Shown here: positions 23,815 to 34,849 of the stretch, one piece after another
Position numbering within the stretch: position 1 is the stretch's first letter
Layout of the letters: each line of letters begins with the position of its first letter
Assembly: GCF_037893015.1 (NCBI RefSeq)
Contig: NC_133661.1
Coordinates: forward strand, 183,770,306-183,834,305
From: Macrotis lagotis
Lineage: Eukaryota; Chordata; Mammalia; Peramelemorphia; Peramelidae
Direction: 5' to 3'
Length of the DNA: 64,000 bases
Translations under genes and position numbers: made by a program
Notes under the pieces: generated by a model
What the model saw: the letters and a program-made list of their open reading frames with translations, nothing else
What the model was told of the DNA's origin: nothing
The model's database searches: none

Positions 23815-24845
23815 TTACTTATTAGAGAAATGTAAATTAAAGCATCTCTAAGATACTGCTTCACACCTCTCAGACTGGTCAATATGACCAGAAAGGACAA
23901 CGATCAATGTTGGAACAGATGTGGAAAATCTGGGACACTATTACATTGTTGGTCGAGCTGTGAACTTATCCAATCTTTCTGGAGAGCAATTTGGAATTAT
24001 GTCCAAAGGGCAACAAAAATGTGCATACCCTTTGACTCAGCAATAGTACTACTGGATCTATACCCTGAAGATGAAAAAGGGTCAAAGCATCACTTGCACA
24101 ACAATATTTATAGCAGCCCTTTTGTGGTTGCAAAGAATTGGAAATCGAGTGAATGTCCATCAATTGGGGAATGGCTTAATAAACTGTGGCATATGTATGT
24201 GATGGAAAACTATTGTTCTATTAGAAACCAGGTGATGGGCATTCAGGGAAGCCTGGAAGGATATGCATGAACTGATGCTGAGTGATATGAAAAGTACCAG
24301 AAGAACACTGTACACCCTAACAACAACATGGGGGTGATGGTCAACCTTAATGGATTTGCTCATTCCATCAGTGCAGCAATCAGGCACAATTTTGGGTTAT
24401 CTGAGATGAAGAATGCCATCTGTATTCAGATAAAGAATTGTGCAGTTTGAAAAAGACCAAAGACTTTTACCTTTAATTAAAAAAACTGTTATGTAATTTT
24501 GCTATCTCTTATACTTAATTTTTTACCCTTAAGGATATGATTTCTCTCTCATCACATTCAATTTAGATTAATGCATACTATGGGAACAGTGTTAAGACTA
24601 ACAAACTACCTTTTGTGGGTGTGGGAAGCAAGATTAGGGGAAAAATTGTAAAACTTAAAAATAAAAACCTTTCTAATTTTTTTTAAAAAAGGGTATGATT
24701 TATCTCTTTATCACATTCCACTTATATGATTGTTTAACATGGAAACAATGGAAAGACTAACACATTGCCTTATGTGGGGGTGGGGTGGGAGTGATGTGAG
24801 ATTAGGGGAAAAATTGTAAAATTCAAAATAAATAAATAAAAAAGA
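23815..24845 (+). mobile_element. L1 3' end, plus strand, with doubled 3'UTR
   Basis: Starts in the last part of ORF2 (MTRKDNDQCWNRCGKSGTLL, a zinc-knuckle-like CWxxC...H region; then [13 protein letters not shown]) and runs through the 3'UTR. The last 150 bp or so of 3'UTR occurs twice (about 24,530-24,675 and 24,688-24,845), each ending gattaggggaaaaattgtaa plus an A-rich tail. Lies back to back with the minus-strand L1. Confidence 0.85.
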
Positions 24846-25203
24846 AACACTGGTGGGGGTTTTGGGGGTGAAGTCCATGTATATGGAGTCCTTTTTTGGG
24901 TTATTTTTGTCATTTTTCCTATTTTGACCATTTTTAATTTACTTTTTTCTTTTTCTATCTTAAAAAAGAAGTTGTTATCTTTGGGAGTAAGATAGAGAAA
25001 TGGTATAGGAACAAATATGAGTTTTTCAGAAACAATAATAGAAATTAATTTTTAAAAGAAATAAAATCTTAAATCAGAATCGAAAACTGGAGCTGGAATA
25101 AAAATATTCTATTGTGGACCTGCAAAGATGAATCTACGTAAATGTTCCCTAGCTACTATCATGTGGCTTTGGCCAGAGATTATTGCAGAAGTTCCCTCTG
25201 CAG

Positions 25204-25242
25204 GGTTTGTGCACAGGCTGCAGGTGCCTGGGCATCACTGGG
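25204..25242 (-). promoter_or_regulatory. V2 recombination signal with defective heptamer
   Basis: Nonamer GCACAAACC (7 of 9) and a 23-nt spacer are well kept, but the heptamer reads CCCAGTG (25,236-25,242) instead of CACAGTG. The first three bases CAC are the most critical for RAG cleavage, so recombination should be severely reduced. Confidence 0.85.
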
Positions 25243-25775
25243 CCTCCACACCACAGAGGTAGGTGCCTGAGTCTCCAGGCTGGGAGGTTGTGATGTACAT
25301 GGTGCTGAAACGCTCCTTCCTGTTGATTGTAGATCTTAACCTTCCTCTCAGTTTCTCCTCAGAACTTATAAAAAACAGGGAGGTGAAGTCTTTCCCAAGA
25401 TCCTGCTTGAACCACTGAAGACCTCTGGAAGTACTGGCTGAGTAACTGCAATTGAAAGCAGTGCTCTCTCCCTCCTGGATCTTTAAGGTCTGTGGACTCT
25501 GCTCCACTTTTTGTTGGCAGTTCACCCCTTGATAAAAAGATAACATTATATACAATATCAAATCAGCAGCACCCATAATTTTCTGTCAGTTCCATAACAC
25601 ATCTATTAAATTCCAGGCGATAGTCTAGCTTTCCTTCTTGGTCATATGGAGAATGTTTCCTGGGCTTCCTATTCCCATCTCCATTCCTTTCCCCCTCTTC
25701 CAACATTATTCTCCCCAACTCACAGCCCACTTGAAGACATAGTATCACTAATGAGATTCCCAGTAACTCTTCCAT
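25243..25775 (-). CDS. TRAV gene segment V2 (subfamily Va), intact exons, damaged RSS
   Basis: Leader exon 25,724-25,775 encodes MEELLGISLVILCLQVG and ends at GTGAGT (25,718-25,723). V exon 25,527 to 25,243 begins GVNCQQKVEQSPQ and keeps Cys (FNCSYSAS), Trp (LQWFKQDLGK) and the second Cys (DSGTYLCGVE). No stops in either exon; intron 196 nt. Closest relatives are V1 and V3. By open reading frame it is functional, but the heptamer change next to it (see the RSS entry) may class it as ORF-only. The leader resembles human TRAV17, supporting assignment to TRAV. Confidence 0.9.
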
Positions 25776-25925
25776 GCTTTCCTCTTCCGGAGATTAGAAA
25801 AACTCAATTCTCAGATCTTGGTTATAGATCTTGATTCTCTAGTCAAAGGAACCTTTTTCATTTCTAATTAAATGTAGTTCTTTTTCTTCTCTAGAAAACA
25901 CAAGGGATTTTCAGACATCACTCAA

Positions 25926-25930
25926 CCAAT
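25926..25930 (-). promoter_or_regulatory. V2 promoter CCAAT box
   Basis: CCAAT 151 nt upstream of the ATG, the same distance as in V1. The neighbouring CRE-like stretch is decayed (coding strand GGTAACAAATCA). Confidence 0.45.
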
Positions 25931-26339
25931 CACAGCTTGATTTGTTACCTCAGATTTCTTACCTTGCCCTTTTGTAGATACATAGATAGAAACCTCTGAG
26001 AGGGAGACATTAAAAAAAAAATCATGGCAGCACTGCCTCCCTCAGGTCTAAAAAGAATTGCTGGGTCAGTAAAGAAAATATTTATCAATATTTTAGAAAT
26101 AGAAGAATGTTCACTTTTATTATCATTGTAATGAAATAAGAATTTTTAAAGGGTGAGTAGGAAATCAACAGGCAATCAGGGGTAGTGATAAAATTTTAGG
26201 AAATCAGCAATGGTGTGAACAAAAAATAGAGATTTGCAAAGTGTGTTTTTTTTTAGAGTATGCTATGAAGTAGGATCTAAAGATGGTATGTCCAAGTAGT
26301 CATTGAGGTTGGCTGGAGCACAGAATATTTAGAGAGATA

Positions 26340-27190
26340 TCACTCAAGTCAATTAATATTTATAATGTGTTAGGCAGTGTAGAATGCTGGAGATATAAAG
26401 AAAAAACAATTCTGCCCCATCCCTCTCAGCAATCAAGGAGTTCCCATTCTAATGGGGAGATAAAATGGAAATAATTATCTGTTTATCTGTAGCTTAAAGA
26501 GAAGAAATTAAATGTAGAGAGGTCCAGAAAAAAACATGTAGAAAGAAGGATTTTAGGTCAATTTTAAAGGAACTTTTGTACCAGGTAATGGAAAGTCTTG
26601 AGTTTTAGGAAGAATGATTTCAACTTCCTTCAAAGGGGCCATAAGAAACACCAGAGACTGTAGTAGAGAAATTATATAACTGGTTCTGTGAGTCAGATTC
26701 ATTTTTTTCCACTGATCTGACATTATCCAGCCTGTGGTATGAAGACTAGATTGGAAGGTTAGGGGAGCAGAGTAAGGAATACATACAAGGAATCTATTAT
26801 TGAGGTCCTGCACAATTGTACGAGTGATAGCAGTAAAGAAGTTGGAGTAGTTGGAAAAAATGTAATGGAGTTAGAAATAGTAAACCTTAATAACTGATTG
26901 AATATGAAAAATTGGAATAGTGGCCAGCTCTAAAAAATAAATTTCTGCTCCTGACATGGATTGTGCTATATGACATAATCAAATGGGATGTAGGTTGAGA
27001 GTGGTTTGCAAATTTGATTTAGAACTTGTTGAACTTAAATCCACGATGAGACATTCACTTTAAGATGTGAGTCCACACTTCAAAACAGATGTAGACTTAG
27101 AGTGATGGGATCAAAAATTACCATGACTGATAATGTAAAAAACTGTAAAACTCTAGGGGGCAATCCTATTATCAGCTAGATAAGAGGTGA
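26340..27190 (-). mobile_element. L2 LINE remnant (RT part)
   Basis: Unit-2 copy of the antisense L2 at 4.45-5.44 kb, without the SINE. The empty SINE site is at about 26,784-26,800. Confidence 0.55.
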
Positions 27191-27219
27191 GAAACCTATT
27201 CAAAACTTTGGAATTAACT

Positions 27220-28060
27220 CCCTCAACCACCATATCCGATCAGTTTCCAAGTTTTGTTGACTATCTCTACAACATCTTTCATATTTTTCCTTCCCTCTCT
27301 CTACCCATAATCCTAGTTAGACTTTTATTAACTCTCACCTGGTCTATTGTAATAACCCCCTAAATATTCTCACTGTTTGTAGTCTCACCCTTATTCAATC
27401 TCTCCCCTCTATATATGCCCAAATATGCTTCCTAAGACATTGTTCTAACTATAACTCTCTCCTGTTGATGATTCCACATTGCCTATAGTAAAAAATGCAA
27501 AAACATCAGCCTAGCATAGGAACACATACAATATGTCTCTGACTTTCTTTTCCAGACTTATTTCATACTAGATTTTCAACATTGACTTTGAAATCTGTAT
27601 TATCCTTACTTTGGTCAAGTCACAGAATATCTGAGTGTCAGTTTTCTGACTGACAAACTGAAAGGATTGAACCAGATGATCTTGCTCTAAAGCTATGATG
27701 CCATGAATCCTTGAACTTTGCATTCCAGTTAAACTGAACTACCTAATAGCAATTGAATTGAATTCATTTTCTGCCTTTCTGCATATGAATAACCTATCTG
27801 CTGTGCCTAGAATGTGCTGGTATCCCTCTTCATTTCTGTTTCTCAGGTTCCTCATCTTCTTTCAGATTTTGTGCCATTTCTTTTATGACCAATCTTTTCA
27901 TTCTCTCCATTCATTATTAGTAGTGCCTTCTTCTTCCTCAAATTGCTTATGTCATATTTGTTTTTGTCCAGGTTAGTGTGCCTTCCCCTATTCCTATTAG
28001 AATTCTATTATGCTTTGGCTTTCTATTCCTTGTGTCTATAAGTATTTTTACACATACTTT
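27220..28060 (+). mobile_element. L2 LINE remnant (ORF2 end to 3' end) with MIR inside
   Basis: Sense L2 text at 27,220-27,565, MIR-like piece 27,575-27,715, L2 3' end 27,840-28,060. It is continuous here and so gives the empty site of the 6.6-kb L1 in unit 1. Confidence 0.55.
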
Positions 28061-28589
28061 AAAAATACTTATGTATAGAAATCATTCATTTAAACAAAGA
28101 AGACTCAGGAGCAGTAAGAAAACCAGGAAGAGAGTTAGGAGACTGTGATATCTCTGAAAGGGAGAAAAATCACAACCATTATGAAGATATATTTAATTCA
28201 GTATTTCTTACTTTTTTATGTTGGGCATGGACCCCCTATGTTAGCTGGGTGAATCTTATGGACTCAGCATAATATTTTTTTAAATAAACAAAATAAAATG
28301 CATTCAATTACAGAATAAACCAGTTATGTTGATCAATGACAACCAAAATATTTTTAAAATTCATCCACAAATGTATTTACATATATGTATATATCCATCA
28401 TCCCCTTTGGAGTCTGGGCATCTCAAGTTAAGAACTCCTGATTTTCATTTAACTTAATAACCATTTATGAAATTACAACCATATGGCAAGCAAAATGCTA
28501 GATAACTGGGGATTAAAAGATAAACATAATCTCAATTCTCAGATGTCTTGCATTCCATGAAGGAAGATGTAAAATATGATAATTAACAA

Positions 28590-28830
28590 TAATAATAGGT
28601 AACACATTTCCAATTCTACTATGGGTTAGACACTGTCCTTTATAATTATTATCTCATTAGATCTTCAGAAAAACTCTGTGACATAGGTGCTATTATTATC
28701 CCCATGTCACAGATCAGGAAACTGAAGCAAAGCTAAGGGTCTCACAGGTACTAAGTGTCTGAGGCTATATTTGAATTTAGATTTTCTAGGCTCCAGACCC
28801 ATCTCTCTATCCACTGTACTTACTAGTTGC
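28590..28830 (-). repeat. MIR/CORE-SINE (Ther1-like)
   Basis: Includes ccccatgtcacagatcagga and a head remnant ctatccactgtacttactag. Paralogue of 13,380-13,620. Confidence 0.75.
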
Positions 28831-29500
28831 TCCTTTTCACCTAATTGAAGATATAAAAAGATAAATATAATAAAATTTAGGATTTTTTTTTAGCATTTCA
28901 ACTCCCTTTTGAATGTTACCTTCCCTTTTAAAAATGTATTGTTTTTGAGTTCAAGAACAATCTTTTTTTTGCTTGTAATTATGGGGAGGTTGATAGTGTT
29001 AAGAGAAATGTAACCAGGTTACTGGGGCAGCTCATATCCACACCTTCAATCTCTTCAAAAAAGTAAGAGGTTAGTTCATCTACTGAAAGGAATAACTCTG
29101 GAGTTGAGACAATATATTTGGAAAATTTATCTTTTTAAAGCATTATTTTTTCTAGTTATTTTAATTTCTTTGTGATTTTCTTTAACGATTCAAAATATTC
29201 TTAGAAAATTATGCAAGGGACAATTTGAAAGACATCAGGGAAGAGGAGAAGGGAAAGAAAGAAATCTCTATCTTTGTTTGGCTGGAGAACAGATTCAGAG
29301 GGACTGAAGAAGGTTAAAGGCTTGATGATTCTGACTACCAAGAGAAAGACTTCAGGTTTTTCATATAGAGAGATGCAATTTTATGAGTTAGGATAGAAAT
29401 GACTTCTGTGTGAACCAGGCAAGATGAGTTTGTGGGCTTGGTCTTGGGATGTCAGCATAAGCCCCTTTGCTGGGGAACATGATTGGAACCCCAAATGCAG
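28831..29500. other. Duplicon spacer without recognised gene
   Basis: Matches 13,621-14,253 in unit 1. No gene or named repeat seen. Confidence 0.5.
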
Positions 29501-29539
29501 GATTTATGAACAGCCTTCAGGTGCCTGGGGAAAACTGTG
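29501..29539 (-). promoter_or_regulatory. V5 recombination signal (weakened)
   Basis: Heptamer CACAGTT (29,533-29,539; last base off consensus), 23-nt spacer, nonamer TCATAAATC (6 of 9). Confidence 0.75.
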
Positions 29540-30075
29540 GCTCCATAGCACAGAGGTAGGTATCCGAGTCTTTAGGTTGGGCAGCAGAGATGTTCAAGGA
29601 ACTGTGATGGTCTTTCCTGTTAATTGTGTGTTGTAATCTTCCTTTCTACTTTCCCTTTGGGAGAATGTAAAAAAAAAGAAGGATAAGATACTTCTCAGGA
29701 TCCTACTTGAACCACCACAGGTTTTTGGAAGAGCCATCTGAGTAAGTGCCAATGAAAGCAGTGTTCTCTCCTTCCTGGACCCTCAGCTTCTGAGGACTCT
29801 GCTCCACTTGTTGGCAGTTCACCCCTGTACAAAAAGACAATGTCAGACACTAGAGAATGGTCATTAAGAGAGCATCTGCTCAATTTTCCTTTTAATTCTA
29901 GGGATGATTAAAGCCATGAAACCTCCTGTGAGCCAGGCTGAGCTCTTCCATTTCTCACTCAGACTGGTGAGGGCATGTTGTCTGGGTCCTTCCACTCCCA
30001 TCTCCAGAAAGTCCCTAACTCACAGCCAAGAAGAAGGTACAAGATCAGGAAGGAAACACCCAGGGACTTTTCCAT
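29540..30075 (-). pseudogene. TRAV pseudogene V5 (subfamily Vb)
   Basis: Leader exon 30,024-30,075 is intact (MEKSLGVSFLILYLLLG, GTGAGT donor at 30,018-30,023). V exon 29,824 to 29,540 begins VNCQQVEQSPQKLRVQEGEN and ends DSDTYLCAMEP, so the second Cys remains. The first Cys is lost (FIGTYSD), and two stops lie in frame (FK*DPEK and KGK*KGR). Full 285-nt length. It shares the loss of the first Cys and the QQVEQ start with V4, so Vb was probably already defective before the duplication. Confidence 0.9.
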
Positions 30076-30201
30076 CTTTAGTTATCCATGGTCAGTAATA
30101 CTTCACTTCTGGCATTTATGGCATAGATCTGGACTATAAAGTAAAGAAGCTTTCTCTGTTCCAAATAGATTTTGCTCTGCTTCAGGAAATAAATTACCCA
30201 G

Positions 30202-30223
30202 CCAATCAGAATCTGATGTCACA
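30202..30223 (-). promoter_or_regulatory. V5 promoter (CCAAT plus TCR decamer-like)
   Basis: CCAAT at 30,202-30,206, and TGTGACATCA on the coding strand (30,214-30,223), 9 of 10 matches to AGTGAYRTCA, the CRE-type decamer known from TCR V-beta promoters. About 130-145 nt upstream of the ATG. Confidence 0.55.
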
Positions 30224-31207
30224 TTTTCCGCAGAATAGGTATTCTTTTCACATACACATAACTTGGTCTAATATAGGAGTCATGGTAATGCTTCCTCCTT
30301 TGGGCAGTAAGGAAATTTCCACCATGGTAGATTTTTTAATATCTTGGCAACAGTCAGTATTGTTTCTATTGCTGAATATTTGAGATCTCATAGTAACTGT
30401 GGGATTCCAGACCTGAGTAGAGAACATATTAAAGGCATGTCCTTGCCATCAATAAAAATTCCACTCTAGCAAAAACACTTTAATTTAATTGTTTTTTTTA
30501 AAAAAACCTTTTCTAATTACATGTTATAAAATTTTTTCAACATTCACCTGCTTACATATCTTTGAGTTAAACATTTTTATACTTTTCTCCCTTCCCATCC
30601 CTCTTCCTTCAGTGTCAACCTGGTAAAAATTGTACATGTACATTTGTGTTTAACATATTAACAGTCATTTTGTGTATGTGGAATTAGAACTAAGGGGAAA
30701 TAAAGAAAAACAAGGGCTAGGATGGAAGCATAAGAGCAGTTTTAAAAAAATGAACATGTATCCATTCAGGTTCTGTGTCTTTTTCCCCCCTCTGGATGAA
30801 GATGGTGTTGTCCATGACAGATCTGTCAGGATTGTCTTAGCTCTCTAAAATGCTGACAGTAGTTGAATTCATCCTCATTGATCAGCTCACAATGCTGTTG
30901 TTAATGTTTTAATGATGTCTTGGTTCTGCTCCCTTCACTCAACATCAGCTCATGTAATTCTTTCCATGCTTCTCTAAATTCTGACCATTTCTGGGTTTTT
31001 TTGCTATTTTATTTTTATTTTTTCCACTATATGTCATGAAAGCCTTTCAATATTCATCTACTGAATAGTCATAGATTACACATTTTTTCACTGTCCTCCA
31101 TTTTGTGAGCTTCGTCTAATCATGAGCACTAGATGTTTTTCCAATTGTTTAGATCTACCTTTATTTGTGTGAAATGAATTTAGTAATTTTATTCATATAG
31201 TTTATGG

Positions 31208-31348
31208 GTTTTTTCTAAGGCAATGGGCATAGGTGACTTAAGGTCACACAGCTAGGTAATTATTAGTAGTTGTCTGAGTTTGGATTTGAACACAGGTCCT
31301 CCCAACTCCAGGGCAGTAATCTCTCCACGGCACCACCTAGCTGCCCAT
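31208..31348 (-). mobile_element. tRNA-derived SINE (shared between units)
   Basis: Reverse SINE with aaggtcacacagctaggtaa and ccacctagctgccc. Same site as 17,163-17,310, so it is older than the duplication. Confidence 0.85.
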
Positions 31349-31504
31349 CTGGGTTTGGATTGGGATGTAGATGCCCAAGTATTTTATGTTGTCTACAGTT
31401 ACTTTAAATGGAATTTTTCTTTCAAACTCTTGCCCCTTGGTCTTTGTTGTTCATATATAGAAATGCTGATAATTTGTATGGATTTATAGCTGAAGTTGTT
31501 AATT

Positions 31505-31615
31505 GTGGCTCTAGACCGCACTGGTATCCAATTCATGTGCTTTTCATGGCTTTGCCTTTGTGATATCATGATCTTCTTCTGGAACAGGGGACAAACATCA
31601 TCATCATAATTGTTT
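31505..31615 (+). repeat. Short MAR1-like SINE tail
   Basis: Paralogue of 17,480-17,625, ending ggacaaacatcatcatcat. Confidence 0.5.
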
Positions 31616-32285
31616 TAAGTAGTTTTTTTAGCTGATTTTCTAGGGTTCTCTAAGAATACCATTATGTCATCTGCAAAGAATGAAAATTTTGATTCCTCAT
31701 TACAAATTCTAATTCCTTCAATTCCTTTTTCTTCTCTTATTACTAAAACTAACATTTCTAATACTGTATTGAATAGTAGTGGTGAAAATGGATATCCTTG
31801 TTTTACCCTTAATCTTATTGGAAATGCTACTAGTTTATTTCCCTTACATAAATAAAACTCCATTTATTACTATAATAGCTAGTGTTTTTAATAGGAATGG
31901 TTGTTGTATTTGGTCAAAGGCTTTTTCAGCATCTATTGACATAATCCCATATGATTGCTCTTGGTTTTATTACTGATATGTTCAATTATGTTGAATGTTT
32001 TCCTAATATTGAACCATCCCTATCTACCTAGTCTAAATCCTACCTGATCATGGGTATATTGTCCTAACAATAATTTCTTGTCATCTCTGTGCTTTTATTT
32101 TATTTAAGATTTTTGCATCAATGCTCATTAGGGAGATTGGTCTATAAATTTCTTTGTCTGTTTTGGCTCTTACTAATTTAGGTATTAACACCATATTGAT
32201 ATCTATTGGTAGAATGTCTTCTCTTCCTAATTTTTTATGTTGAATTTCATTTAATTGTTTCTTAAATACTTGATAGAATTTTCTT

Positions 32286-32723
32286 GGGAGCCCATCAGTT
32301 GGGGCATAGCTAACAAGTTATGGTACATGAAAACTATGGAATACCATTGTTCTATAAGAAACTATAAATGGCCAGACTCTAGAGAAGAATGGAATGAGTA
32401 ACAGGATCTGAAGATGAGCAAAGGGAGCAGAAAGAAAAGAACAGTGTACACATTAACAACAATATTGTGAGATGATCAACCTTAATGGAAGCAGTTCCTC
32501 AGCAGTTCAGGGAGCTAGGATAACTGTATTAGACTGGCTACAGACAATGTTATCCCCATCCAGATGAAGAAAAACACAACACAACGAAAACAAACAAAAA
32601 AACCCCTTCAGTATCTGATGAACACTTTATAAAAATTATCTCTTATATATCTCTTTCCCTTAATCCTAATTCCTCATACTGAAAATGACTAATATGTAAA
32701 CATGTATATATATATATAGATAT

Positions 32724-32760
<37 letters not shown>

Positions 32761-32910
32761 GTTGTGTATACATATATACGTACACAATGTTAACTTGACT
32801 GTTGTTGAGGGGAGGAGGGTGGGAAGAGGGGGTGAAAGGAAATTTTGTCATTTACAAAAATTCATATAAATATGGATGAAAAAAATCTCAATAAATAAAT
32901 AAATGAAAAA
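32286..32910 (+). mobile_element. Plus-strand L1 3' end nested in minus-strand L1
   Basis: 5'-truncated L1 tail starting in the gcccatcagttggggcat region (end of ORF2) and ending aataaataaataaatgaaaa. Flanked by 9-bp near repeats aattttctt (32,277-32,285) and aattctctt (32,911-32,919). Carries a (GATA)n run. Confidence 0.8.
32725..32760 (+). repeat. (GATA)n microsatellite
   Basis: About nine uninterrupted gata/tagata units, preceded by a TA run at 32,704-32,724. Confidence 0.95.
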
Positions 32911-33520
32911 AATTCTCTTGTGAATCCACCTGGACCTGGAGACATTTTCTTAGGGAGCTTATTGATGGTTTCTTTAATTTCTTTTTCTGAAATGGGATTA
33001 TTGATGTATTTTATTTTCTCTTCTGATAATCTGTGTAGTTTATATTTATGTAAATATTCATCCATTCCACTCAGGTTATCAAATTTATTGGTATGCTGTT
33101 TGGCAAAGTTATCTCTTTAATTTCCTTCTCATTCACCCTTTTCATTTTTGATACTGATAATTTAGTTTTCTTCCTTCCTTTTTTAAATCAGGTTAAGTAT
33201 AAGTTATCTATTTTATTTTGTATTTCTTAAAACCATCTCAGTTTTTTAAATTGTCAGTGATTTTCTTGCTTCCAATTTTCTCAATCTCTCCCTTGATTTT
33301 CAGAGATTCTAATTTGATATTTGATTTGAGATATTTAATTTGTTCTTTTTCTAATTTTTTAGTTGCATACCCAATTTATTGATCTCATCTTTATCTATTT
33401 TATTCATCTAAGCATTTAGAGATATAAAATTTTACCAAAAACCCAATTTGCTTGCATCTCATAAATTGTGATATGATATTTCATTGTTATCATTTTCTTG
33501 AATGAAATGACTGATTATTT

Positions 33521-33709
33521 CATTCATTCATTCATTAATTTATTTGTTTGTGTTCATTTGTTTATTTATTTATTTAAGGCAATGGGTTTAAGTGACTTGC
33601 CCAAAGTCACACAGCTAGTCAATTATTAAGTGTCTGAGGCCAGATTTGAACTCAGGTACTCCCGACTCCAGGGCCAGTGTTCTATCCACTGCATCACCTA
33701 GCTGCCCTT
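33521..33709 (-). mobile_element. tRNA-derived SINE with long A-rich tail
   Basis: Reverse SINE (gccagatttgaactcaggta, head ctgcatcacctagctgccc). The left end has a (CATT)/(TTTA) tail. Perfect 14-bp target-site duplication atgactgattattt (33,507-33,520 and 33,710-33,723). Confidence 0.93.
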
Positions 33710-34289
33710 ATGACTGATTATTTTTATGATTTTCTGTTTTATCCACTCATTTAAAAAAATTAAATAATTTAGTTTCCAAATAATTTTTGGTATATTATTC
33801 CATGATCCTTTATGACATGGAATTTTTATCACATTATGATCAGAAAATTATGCATTTATTATTTCTGACTTTCTGCACTTGATTGTAAGGTTTTATGCCC
33901 TAATACATGCTCTGTTTTAGTATAAATGCTATGTACTACAGAGAAAAACATGTTATTTTCCATCCTCATTCAGTTTTCTCCAGAGCTCTGTCATATCTAC
34001 ATTTTCCAAAATTTTATTCACCTTCTTAACTTCTTTCTTGTTCATTTTGTTGATAGATTTCTCTAGTTCTGAGAGAAGGAAACTGAAGTTCCCATTATTA
34101 AAACCAGGAGGCTTTACCTGTAGAAATAATACTACCAAACTGTTTTGCATGACTTTTCATGTACAATAAAAATTATGTTGCTAGCTTTTATGATGCTTGT
34201 TAGGTTCCAGAGGGTAAATTTTGCAAATGAAAATAAAAATCATGAATATTAAAATTAATTGTAATTCAGATCTTGTTACTCATTCCATT

Positions 34290-34750
34290 CTTCTCTAGAA
34301 GTTAAAGGCTTTGTTGGCTTGTGTGTTAAAGTGACTAGAATGTCCATACCCTTTTATCCTGATTTTCAAATATGTGATTTAGTTGCATATGTCCCAAAGG
34401 ATTATTGATAACACCCATAACACCCTAAAATATTCACTTATAGCAGCACTTTTTGTTAGAGGAAAACATTAGCTATAAGGGAGATGCCTATCAAATGGAA
34501 AATGATTAAAATTGTTCAAAAATAGATTTCCTATGCCGTAAGAAATGGTGAATATCGCGAATACAGAGAAACATGGAAAGACTTACATGAAATAATGTAA
34601 AGCAAGGTAGTCAGTGCCAAAACACCTATACATAAAATAACTATAGCATTTTAGAATGGAAAGAATAGCAATCACAAATTAAATGAAAAATGAATGTTGC
34701 AAATTTTAAAGAACAAGCACTACTTCAAAAAAAGAGATATGAAAAAACAT
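34290..34750 (+). mobile_element. Old L1 3'-end remnant
   Basis: Unit-3 copy of the 2,190-2,735 remnant, recognisable by aaagcaaggtagtcagtgcc and the surrounding text. Confidence 0.55.
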
Positions 34751-34849
34751 TTCCTTCTACTCTTTCAGAGAATTTGGCGCAGTTTGGGAGTTAAGTCCAT
34801 GAATAGGAAAGATTGCATATATTGTCATTTATTTGTTATGTTGTTTTTT

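Larger units (their letters stand above)
18033..31972. repeat. Tandem V-gene duplicon, unit 2
   Basis: Second copy: L1 5' part (18.0-19.2 kb), V2 (Va), L2/MIR spacer, V5 (Vb), L1 3' part (30.5-32.0 kb). It lacks the three insertions private to unit 1. It has its own SINE (19.4 kb) and a 4.9-kb pair of opposed L1s (19.9-24.8 kb) that replace about 0.9 kb present in unit 1. Allowing for these gives a core of about 10 kb, as in unit 1. Confidence 0.8.
30490..34100 (-). mobile_element. L1 remnant (paralogue of 16.4-19.2 kb) carrying later insertions
   Basis: Minus-strand 3'UTR text (30.49-31.0 kb), then ORF2 with RT piece FFADDIMVFLENPRKS near 31.7 kb (FADD kept), the [11 protein letters not shown] region near 32.95 kb and endonuclease text to 34.1 kb. 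Interrupted by a SINE (31.2 kb, shared with unit 1), a plus-strand L1 end (32.29-32.91 kb) and a SINE (33.5 kb), the last two private. Confidence 0.8.

Noticed and set aside
33480-33545. (CATT)n run as an independent satellite
   Set aside because: It is the A-rich tail of the reverse SINE whose target-site duplication encloses it.
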